A DNA stretch of 64,000 nucleotides from Megalobrama amblycephala (Eukaryota; Chordata; Actinopteri; Cypriniformes; Xenocyprididae). A program made the position numbers and the translations under genes. Shown one piece after another: positions 47,433 to 59,400 of this stretch (the stretch's first letter is position 1; each line of letters starts with the position of its first letter). The notes beneath the pieces are model-generated. The model was given only the letters and a program-made list of their open reading frames with translations, had not been told where the DNA came from and made no database searches. The DNA is taken from positions 56,987,957 to 57,051,956 of the forward strand of contig NC_063045.1 in NCBI RefSeq assembly GCF_018812025.1, written 5' to 3'.

Positions 47433-50400
47433 ATGCACTACTATTCAATAGTTTGGGGTCAGAAAGTTTAAAGAAAAAAAAGTAATACTTTTATTCAACA
47501 AGCATGCATTAAATGGATCAAAAGTGACAGTAAAGACATACATAATGTTACAAAAGATTATGATTTCAAATAAATGCTGTTCTTTTCTACTTTCTATTCA
47601 TCAAAGAATTAGGGGTGTGCACAAATAGTCAAATATTCAAAAATTCAACCTGTAATTAATATTCGAAAAATAAAAATACTATTTGAATTTACTGTGTTGC
47701 TTTGCTGGCCGTAAATGCAGTGAATCATGATAGATCCAAAACACTAAAACTTGCATTTATAACTAAATGCATTGGGTGGCGCTGTGAAGCTTGTTTAACA
47801 AGTTTATTTTATTTGATCGTCACATAATGTTGTCGCCTGCCTCGTGAAGTTTGGAATTACTTGGATGAAAATGATCTTACAAAATAGAATTACTTTTAAT
47901 CAAATTAATGAAACTGAGTTATCATAATATCACCACCATATTGAGAAAGCACATGAAATCAAAACACTCGTCAAATGTCCATCACTGCATTCACGACAGG
48001 TAAGCACAGCTCTAAATTATTCCCGAGTAAGCCAAGAAGATAGTTTATCTAATAGCAAAATGATTTTAAGACATATGCTTCCTTTAAGTTTCGTTGAGGG
48101 AGATATATTTACTAACAGAAAACAAAGTGCTGCTGTTAGAAACTTAGCTTAGCATACCGTTATGCATTATCGTTATCTTTGTGTTTCTGCAACGTCTGTC
48201 AGCGCAGCTCGTTTTCTTTTTTGTTTTTCTCAACATGAACGTGTGAAACAATATAAACACGATAACCATATACTGACTCGAGTGTATTATGTACATTACG
48301 TTTTGTACAATAACTGGCGCTGTCTGCTTTATTAGTGTTTTTCCCGCTCGTGCTGCTTGAGCTTAAATGCTTTTGTTCTTTATAGTTTTTGACTAAAAGA
48401 AAACTTTAAGATATAATGTAAGCTTGTTGTGTATATTGCCTAATCGTAAGCTTGTTCTAAAATGGTTACAAAATCTTGATGAATATAAAAAAAAGTCCTT
48501 GTTTAACGTAATTTAAATAAACGAATATTGGAATATTCGTTTTTTACGAGCCCAAATATTCGAATACAATATTTTGGTACCATCCCTACAAAGAATCCTG
48601 AGAAATATGTATCATGGTTTCTACAAAATTATGCAGCACAACCGTTTTCAACTTTGATAATGAGAAATGTTTCTTGAGCAGCAAATCAGCCTATTAGAAT
48701 GACACTGAAGACTGTAGTAATGATGCTGAAAATCAGCTTTGACAACATTAAAATAGAAACAGTTATTTTAAATTGTACTGTTTTTGCTTTGCTTTTGGTC
48801 AAATAAATGCAGCTTTGGTGAGATTAAGAGACTTCTTTCAAAAACATTAAAAAAAATTACTGAACCTAAACTTTTGAACGGTAGTGTATGCTAATAGCCT
48901 TTTAACATCTAAAGTTTAATTTTACATTAATGCAGTACTTTCCCACTTAACATATACATAAATTGTAAGAATATGACTAATAATGATGACTAAACAGTAT
49001 AAGGTAAGGCTTATTATTAGCAGTCTCAAACTAGTTTTTGTTAATACAGTAAAGTTGATAAGTTGCGCCACCACATAAACATCTGTACATAGATCATCTG
49101 TTGTTCTTCTGTGCTTTTTCCTGCTGTTAGCAAACAGCCGCTGCGTCTCATTTCGGAGGCTGCATCCTCCGGAGGACGCATTTGAAGACTGCATACATCA
49201 TCAAGGGTGTCTTATTTAAGAAAAAATAACTGTAATAAAATTGACTGTTATTCCTCATACAGTGTAAAATACTGTAATTTCTTTCTTTCTTTGCAATCTA
49301 ACGGTTACTTTTCTTAAATGAGACCGCCATGATGATGTATGCAACCTTCAAATGCAACCTCCGGAGGATGCAGCCTCCAAAATGAGACGTAGCAAGCATT
49401 GCATTACCGAGTGTGCTTTTGAATTGTCGTTTGACTTGTATTTGTCGTCTGACTGCATGCATCTAACCGTGACGTCCGTACTGTGAAGGTTGGGACGAAT
49501 ACATGTACTATTACACCCCTAATATTTATATGTAACATTAATCTAGATGAATAAATGCTGTTAAATTGTTGTTAACATTTCTTTTAATACCTAAAAGCAT
49601 TATTTGAGTATTATGACCCACACGGTGGAGACAAAAATGTGCTTCTGATTCATATATTTGTATATTCAATTTAAAAAAAAAAAAAAAAAAAATTTCAGAG
49701 AGCTCGCTCCATCACTGTTCTATGTATTTATCTGTTGAGTAATCAAGCAGTCCAAATGACCAAAATAAACATCCCTACTATGTTTTGGGTTGATTCACAT
49801 CCAAACATATCCAATTTGGGCCTGATCCTCGTAAGCTTTTACGAGGTGACTGCAGGCGTTCTCTCACAGAATCAATGTCTTTTGGCTGGTCACCATGTTG
49901 TGTAGTTCTCTAATCATTTCGGCCTGTTTTCTCTTTTGTCTCTCTGCCGCAGTCTCTCGTCCTCTGTCCAGTTTTGGCCCAGAGCCCATGTGGGTTTTTA
50001 CACGCTGTGGTCTGTCATACAGTTACTTTCCCAGGCAGACTTGGCCCAGTATCTGTGTATGCGCCTTTGCCCTGTAATTGCTGTGTTTATTCTTGTCGTG
50101 TGACACGGCTCTTACCAGTTATTTTCTTACCATCAGTTTTACCAATAAGATCCTGTAGGTTAGATCCTTGCGATACAGAACATCCTGTTGACTCTTGGAG
50201 AGTTTGAATGACTGTTGAGTTTGAAGCCATCACCCATTTGTCAATATGCAGCTGGAGATGTTTGCTGCTTTTCGAATTAAGCTTGTGACCTTCCTTCGAA
50301 TACACAGCAGTTTGCCAAACCTTCCAGTTTGACATTGTGAGATGACAGATTGAAGAATGAGCCATAGCTTCCAAAAGAGCAAGCTTCTGCTCCAAGCTGC

Positions 50401-53400
50401 TCCGCCATGGGAGTTTCCCGCTGAGCAGTAGATGTCTTGGTATCCAGATGAAGAATGCCAAGTCAGTATGTTGTACCAGGGAAAAATTAACCTTACATTT
50501 ATGATGCGTCATTTAAATAAGCAACTGCAACAGCAGCAGCTAGTTTGCAGAATGTGGGCTCTTGGATGAAAGGTTTGTGTTACATGACAGATGTAATAAC
50601 AATAAACCGTTTGAAGAATGTCACTTTAAGCAGAAAGGAAAGTTGCATCATCTCGCAATTTGCATAAAATTACAGTCTTTATGGAAGCCACATCCGCCAC
50701 CTTAATTATTATTACCTCTACCAGAAAGAAAACAATGTTAAAGTTTGTTTTCTCTAGAGTGGAAATGATCTGAGTTTAATGAGTGGCCACTGCTTTATAT
50801 ATATAATATGATATTTGCCTTCACTATTTTACTGTTTTATACTTTGAAGCTGAACTGTATTTTTTTTTTTTTTTTTTTATGTTAAAGTGCACCTATTAGC
50901 CTATGGATTTTTGAAAATGACCTCTCATGCAGTGTGTAATGGAGCTGTATGTGAATGTAAGCAGTCTGAAAATTTGTAAAGCTGAAAATGCATCATAAAG
51001 TTATTGTCTCTCAAGAGAAATAGTAGACTCTGAACCGCTTAAATGAGTCGTTTGTAATTCAAAGAATCAGTGGTTAAAGATAGGACAGTACCTACTTCCT
51101 CCTCAGAATCACAACCTCTAAGTGTGATTAATTATTGATGTATTTTATACAGAGTGTTCAAAATACAGTTTTGTTTTAGCTATATTGTGTACGTCTCCAG
51201 CTAACCGGCTAACTCGCGTTATTACTGTCTTACTGAAATACTTCTGCTAATCATCTGTGGCTCACTATTTCACTAAAATTGTGTCCATTAATGCAGATCG
51301 TATTTTGTTCTTACTATTTTTAGTAATGATAAAGGATAGAGCAAGATGCGTTTGACAAACTTTAATGTTACATCAATCATTCACGTTAGTGCTCGGCTAA
51401 TGAATGCAATCTTATTGATACTGTTAATAATACAATTCCCACATGTGCACCGCAATAAATTAGAAATATACACATCTGTTTGTTGGACATTCACTTGTTA
51501 GTGCTGATGGTGAGGAATTACAGTTGCAACATCTCATGATGAACATCAAACTGAGTATAGTGTATCACTGAGCGTCCTGCTAAAGTTATCTTTGCGATGG
51601 AGGTTTGGGTTAAATAACTGGTTCTTTCAGTGTTTCATCATTGGACTTATATAGACTTGATATGGTCAAATCAACGCCATCATTACTGTCTTTACAGTGT
51701 GTACAATCGCTGAGCTTTAGGAAGCTCAGGAGCCGTACGCGGTAGACCAATCGCAACAGACTGAGTCATCTGGCCAATCAGATCAGAGCAGACTCGCAGA
51801 AAAGAGGGATTTAGAGAGACTGATTCAGTCTGAGTCATTTGAGAATCATTTGAAAAATGTGGTGATGTGCAGTGTATATTATGAGAAAACGAAAGTGTTT
51901 TTTGACCTTTGATGCATGTAAACCTGTTGTAGGAAACATCCTAAACAGGATTAGGAGCCTTTCACATAGCATAATAGGGGCACTTTAAAAGTTGTCTGTG
52001 CATGTTAAAGGTATAGTTCAGCCAGAAATGAAAAATGTCTTAATTTACTTACCCTCATGTTGTTCCAAACCCACATTAATTCTTCTTTCTGTAGATTCAG
52101 TGAAAGTCAGTTTTGGTCCCCAATTACTTTCATTGGGACAAAAAAAACCATCTTAAAAAATCTTCTTTTGCATTCCACAGAAGAAAGTCAGTTAAACCAG
52201 TTTGTAAAAACATGAGGAAATGATGAATGAACTTTCATTTTTGGGTGAAATATAATTTTTACACTCTAAAAAAAAAAAAAAAAGGTTGCAATGTACTGTA
52301 TTAATTTAACCCTTAAAGACCTAGAGCATTTTTGGGGCTCCTGACTCGCCTGCACTTTTCTCTGGTTTTTGTAACCCATTCTAGCAGTCGGCATCACGTG
52401 TCATAAATCATTTTAAACAGGACAACTTGAAGTTTCAGTTTAGCTCATTTAAAGTGTCAACTTTACATTTATTTTGTCTGGACAATGGATAAAATTCGCC
52501 CAAAAAAAAAAAAACAACCCCAGCAAAAATCTAGTGTTTTTCAGGGTAAACTCGCACAAAACCTCATGAAGTTTGATTTTTTTATTTTTTTATTTTTTTA
52601 AAGTTGTATTTGGATGTTTTAAACTTTCAGATGAAATTTTGTATAAATTTAACAATCTCTAAGCAAGTTATAGCCATTTGTTACAATATAACTCTAGATA
52701 AAACTACAGTATTACTCTTTAGGGATAAACAGGCGTACTTTATTTATTGATAATGTGTGTCCAAAAAAGACCAGGGAGTTAAATTAATACAAAAAATGTT
52801 ATATAACAGAACACTACAGAAAAAGTGACTGATTAGAGAAATATATTTTCAATCTGAACATGAATAAAAACAAATAGTGTTGCAAGTAATGAAAACAATT
52901 ATGAGAATTTGAAAAGTCTTGTGCAACGAAAATAAAAACAGTGCAAAGGTTTTTTCACAAAATACACACAAAATGAGAGAGAAAAATAAGTAGTTCAACT
53001 GAACTGCTAATGTTAATGATCTTCACAAACTATAAAATAAGTATTTAGATAATATAACAACCAAACAGAGCAGTCCTGTGGCTGTACTCCTCACTGAACG
53101 TGTCACATTTGATCGCACCAGTTCACAGCGTAGAGACACTTTTGAAAACATAAATTGCAATAACTGTTTTATCCTCATTTTTGGTTCATGTTATGTCAAA
53201 GTCATGCTTTGTAATATGAGTGTTCTCATTCAAATCTGCAATTTTTGTGTTTGTTTTCATACACGCAGATACACACGCACGCAAATACTTTCACTTTGCG
53301 CTTATTCATATTTCCAAAGAAACATGACAGTATTGTGGTTTCCAATGACTAAAACCTATGTTTATTGGTTGAGATGATGATGGTTTGAACCAATCTGGGC

Positions 53401-56400
53401 ATAGGAAGTGGGACCTAGGCATCAACAATCGTTCCTGTTTGGCTTAGTGGAACAAACCACATGCATTACCTTAACGAATCAATGCTGCAGATTTTGATGA
53501 CGTAACCAGTCTCACCACGGAGCCTCTGAATGTCAGAATGAGATAAATGCGATATCACCGGAAAGCCGAGAATCTCCTCTTTACGGTACATTTTAAAGCA
53601 TACAGATTGGATTTGCGGTTCGATTAAATACTTATTAAACATTTTAGAACGATGGTTCTTTTTCGGCCATCTCGGTTTTTGAGGGTTAACAGAATTTTCC
53701 ATATTTATTTTTTTACAGGTGTTTTACCAGTATTTAGAATTTTGCACTTCATTGAGTTGTGTTTTAGGGTTAACGGAAATGTCCGTAAAATTACTGGATA
53801 ATGTCCAGGTAACTAGGGCTGGGCGATATATCGCATGCGATTGTCACGCGCATTTCGTCAGTAAAGCCGGTTCCCTGATTACCGCGAAATCGCCATCACC
53901 TGCTTTCAAATGGAGCGGCATTTAGTAGACAGAGCCGTAGTTCACTGACAAGCTACGCAATATCGCGTTCATATCGAAGGCGATTCATCTGCGATAATGA
54001 ACGCGATATTGCGTAGATTGTCAGTGAACTACGGCTCTGTCTATTAAATGCCGCTCCATTTGAAAGCAGGTGATGGCGATTTCGCGGTAATCAGGGAACC
54101 GGCTTTACTGACGAAATGCGCGTGACAATCTCATGCGATATATCGCCCAGCCCTACAGGTAACGAGCTGCCAGTACTTTTTCCGTTGTTTTACGGATGTA
54201 TTTTTTACAGTGTCTTCCGTTGGTTGAATTTCCCCAAAAAGTGTGAACGCTGGCGCAATCATGAAACTATTTGTTTGGCATATGAGTGAAAACCTGTTTG
54301 ACAGCAATCATTTTTGCAGTTCAGAAATTACACTCTTCAGTGCCTTGAACTTTTTTTCTTCTTTTTTTTTAATCAAGGAAGAAAAATCAGTTTCTTGCAT
54401 GTTCCAAGCTGGCGCAAAACTTGGCCACTGCTCAACACGACATGTGCAACGCCTCTTGGACTGATTCATCATATATATATAGTCATGATGCTCAATACTA
54501 ATAGGATTTGAACCTGAACAGAAGCTCTGGCTGCGAGTCTCAAGCCCACTCTCCATTCGGCCTGGCACGAGCATGGCGTCTTTTTGCTGTTGTTAATATT
54601 GAAACTATGCATAGGGAAGTGTTTTTTTTGTGTGTCACAGAATAAGAAAGGGAGAGGCCATGTGTGAGAAGGAGTCATGACAATTCAAATCTAAAATAAA
54701 CGGACATTTGTTTGCTGAGTCTGCAGTGTGTGTATGCATGTGGGTGTGTATCCGTGTGCACTTGTGTGTGTTTAATAGGCTGTCTGTTTTTCCATGTTCC
54801 ATCTTCGTACACCTTGTAAACATCACTAAGACACTCACCTTGTTGGCAAGGTATTGTAAAATAAAGACGCATTAACCTGGCCTACTAAGCTACCTCTCGC
54901 AGGCCAGCCAGGAAATGTTGGTTGTTTCCCTTTGCGATGGCCCACAGTAAACTCTAATATAGTTCCTTGTGTTTTTGGGCTGTGCGTGGGCAGTGTGGTT
55001 AGTGTTGGCCTGCACGCTTGCACGCGCATTTGAGCGTTCCTCCCCTCCTCTCATAGAGTCCCACATCTCAGTATTGATTGCACACTTTTGGGTGGCTGGT
55101 GGAAATGACAGAATCAGTTTTTGTAAAACAAGTGGTGTGGAGAGAGTCAGGCCTTCTATTTGTCCCCTCAATGTTTATGTAGCTTTTAGGCTCATTTGAT
55201 AATGCTTTCAACTGCTAATGAGACTCTAGCACTCTCAGCTACTTCTGCTTCTGCCAGATGCTTTTATCCAATGCATTGCATTCAGAGTATACATTTGATC
55301 AGTTCATGCAGGGCCCTATGATTTCAGCGTTGCATAAAACGCAGACGGAATCGAGGAATCCAGCATGTAATTTACTGTATAACGAGGAATGTCAAGGAAT
55401 TTGTCAAATTTGATGAATAAATAAAAAGTAGGTCACCACACTTAAATCAAATCGTGATATAGACTAGTGCAGTGGATCTCAGCCTGCGGCCCGTCACGAA
55501 TGCAAATGTGGCCCATGATATGCCGACCACATTGAAAAAATAAATTTCAGTTTTACAATTTATTTTTGTTTTTAAATTAAATTAAAATGGATTAAATTAA
55601 TATAAGTTTGAACTATAAATTATTTTTTTGTACTGATAGGCTACTCAGTTAACGAACACTTACAAGTGCGCGCTTTGGCAGACTTCCATTAGTAGCCATT
55701 GTTTTTGTAAATTTAGGGATTAAAATGGACACATTTGTTATTAGCACTCTGAGGTCTAAAAACGCGCCGGCGCGTTTTGCAGGTTTTTTTTCACATTGCA
55801 GCAAAACAGACTTAAAATACTCTGTCATTTGTTGTCATAGAGACATAAGTAATGCATCAATTGAAACTATAGAATATTTCCTTTTATTTGTATACACTCA
55901 GAGTAAAAACAAAATGTTGTGCTTTTTGTAAAATAAAGAAAACTAACATGATGCGTGATCTCTCATCTCCCTCTGAACGAAGTCCAATCTGATAGTTCTC
56001 AGAAAATGAAGTGTAACTTAGTGAATACTAATCACAAAAAATTCATACTTATGTCTAACAAAACGTTGAAATGTCAGGTTTTAAATCGTGCAAGTCAAAT
56101 CGAAAACAAACATTCTGTGTTTATGTAATCTGTATGAAAAGAGAGCCATGTCAGAAGTCCGTGATTCAGCTCATTACCCACTAATGCGGCCACGCCCACG
56201 GAGCCAGCGCTATTCACAGGCAAATTCAGAGACAACACATGCATTCATCATCTCAATCGTGTATTTATTGCCTTGAAAATTGTTTATCTGGATGAAAAAG
56301 CCATGGTTAGCGATCTCTGGAAGACATGCAGTAAATTCCTGTTTGTTTTCTTCTATTGATAAGTTTTAAGTGAGTTTTTGTTTCTTTAGCGCCCTCCGGC

Positions 56401-59400
56401 TGTAGTATGAATTGGTAAACACCATTCATGGAATATCGTCTTCTTCTTAGGTGAATTTGTGGACTAAAATGCACAGAGCGCCCTCCAGCTGCAGTATGAA
56501 TTGCAAACACCAGCGCTCATAGAGATAACAATGAATATTAAATAAAAAAATAACTCCTCTGTATAGAAAATTGACATAAACATATGAGAATCCTATATTT
56601 CTCCAAATGTGCATGCTTTTAAACTAAAAGCCTATATTCAGACTCTTTGCATCACAGAAATACATTATATTTTAAAGTATAATATAAAACCATTATTTTA
56701 TATTGTAATAACATTTTTCTGTATGTTTCATATACCATGATGAGGTTGAGACATCACAGAAGTTTTTTTTCACAGCCTACCTGACTGAAATGCCTCATTA
56801 ATATGCAAGTCTTTTCAGGTCATTACTATTCAATTCTTTTGTCTTCACAGGTGAGAATGAGCCATTATTCATGGAGATTCACGCCTCCTCGCATACCGTG
56901 TTTCTTGGCAAAAAGTGTCTTACAAAAACTAAATCAGTATATTGTTATAAATGAAAGAGTAGTCAGCATAATTTTTACATAATTTTGAAGCAAAAACTCT
57001 AGTCTACAACCTTCAATACCCAAAAGTCTTGTGAACACAGATTTAATATACTTTTATTGGCCTTATATCAGTGACTTAAGTTTTTTGTTTTTTCAGTAAC
57101 CACGCATAAACGTTATTCCTTCAAAAACACAAACATGTACACACATGTTCCTCACATATTATGGTAGCCTAGTTTGTGCTGAATACAGTGTAATGACACT
57201 TTTGTCATTTATATGTTTATGAACAACTGAAAAAAGCACAAATGTCAGGGCATGTCAAAACTTCTCCAGGCCCCAAATCAGCCTCAGACTCCAGAGGGTT
57301 AGAGAAGAAAAACAAAATAAGGAACATACCAATGAAGGAACACATTGCAAACAACAAAGAGTCGTAGCATCAGCAGCAAAGGTATGAAGAATTTGCAGAT
57401 GCTGCGCGAGGGATTGCGACATGACCGAATGCTTGATGTCGTCAGAGATTGTAATTACAATGCGCTAAATGCTGTTTGTAAAAAGAGTTGAGTAACATTT
57501 TTATAAGGCGTTTGTGGCCTATATTAACATTCTGTCATTGTTTGGTGACTGTTACGATGCTGTTGAAGAGCATTTACATCCAGAGGTAAATAGTTACTTA
57601 AAGTGCTTGCATATATTTTGTGTATGTACATTGAGCACTATTATATGATTACTGTAATGCTAATGTCAGCAAGTTAGTTTTTATTTGGTGGAATACATTG
57701 TTCTCATTTTCTGTGACATACTGTATATCAGGGGATTGAATAACATGAGATTATTGAACGAGAGTTTCACTTTGATCTGAAGAAGTCACACTGCCAGTCA
57801 TTTCAACACACTGTGAATCAAAAACAAATTTCTTACACTATTTGTTGATTTTGCAGAGTGTGACAGAAATAAAATGCCATATGTGCCACCAGAAAATGCC
57901 ACCTCTTCTGTGTGCGCAGCATCTAGGTATAATAATAATATTATCTGCTAATACCATAACATTAAATCTATTTGGTTTTCATTTGTGAAAATGCGGCCAA
58001 TGAGACTTGCACTTGGACCATAGTGCAGCCCACTGGGAAAAAATGTTGAGAACCACTGGACTAGTGTCTGTGAATATTAAACCGCAAAAAGACTTTAAAT
58101 ATGAATACTGCATGTTCTGTGCGCAGGAATGGCTCAGACGCGTGGTTACATTTACCTCACACACACTGAAGCACATGTGACGCTCGTGGTGTTTTCAGCC
58201 TCTGCTTCCTCACTATATGAGGATATGAATGCATGAACTTCATCTCCAGAGCTGCTCTGAGAGTCACTTCATCAGCATTTTACCATTTTGAGAAAAATTG
58301 TCATATCATAAACGCATAGATCCTCAAAGGTCTTCACGGCAACCCGTCAAAATTCAAGTTTGGTTTACCTTTATGAAATTGTGACAAATATATTACTGTT
58401 GCACAGTGGAATTCAGCTACGCCTCAATGTAGTAATAATAATACTAAGACTAATAATAATAAATTATTATTAAAGCTCTGTTTTTCAGCACTTTGTTTGA
58501 CAAAAAAAGTGTTTAATATATGATTAAAAGAAATTGTTTTATGCCTTCATTTGATTGCCAGAAAGATTAAAATACACAGAATTTTTGAAAAAACAAGAAC
58601 CATTTCATAGAAATGTTTTTTTTAAAGAAAAAAAAAAACTTTTTGTTCTTTTTATTATTCCATTTGGTTAGACATGCTTTTTGATTATTAAAATTGCTTA
58701 AACCTTTAAAATGGAATCCAGAAAACAAAAAACAAAAAATGGAATTTGAGGGGAAAAAAACACATTTCATAGGGCCCTAAAAATGTAAATTCTGTTAATA
58801 AATTGATGTTAAATTGTATAAGTTTCATGATTTCATGTAATTAGTCAGTTTTTTTATTACTAAAACTTAATTTAACCATTAAAATTGAGTCCAAAAATTA
58901 AAATGGGAAAGGGGAAATGGAATTTGGATTTCATAGGGCCCTATGCATTCAGATCCGGCATTCATAGCCCATTTTACTTCCTTAATGTGGAGAAAAAAAT
59001 AAAAAGAAAACTGTAAGCAGTTATATTTTCAATATGTATACAAAATATACATTACCATAATATAAAAGTTTTTTTTTTAATTATATATTAATAAAATACA
59101 TATACATTCTATATTTTTTTTAAATATATAAAAAATATAAATATATAATTTACATATAACAGTTTAAATGCCTAATTAGCGATTTGGCAGTTTTGATTTA
59201 AAGGTGACTTTGAATCAACACAGGGGCGAAAACAAATAGTGCAGATTCCTTTAAGACCGACGTGTAATTATTCCCCAGCTGTATTTATAGGGACTCTCAT
59301 TGGATTTCCACTGGATTATGGTACTGATGACTTTGTGATTCAGTGACGGTCCTCACAGATCTCCTGTGCTTCAAGAGGAAGCACACGCTGAGTGGTCTGT

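Noticed and set aside
50087..50512. 141-codon open frame on the minus strand in grk3 intron 2
   Set aside because: No recognised family, no Kozak or promoter context, composition like the surrounding intron. A frame of this length can arise by chance in 64 kb. A protein search with hits in other fish would revive it.
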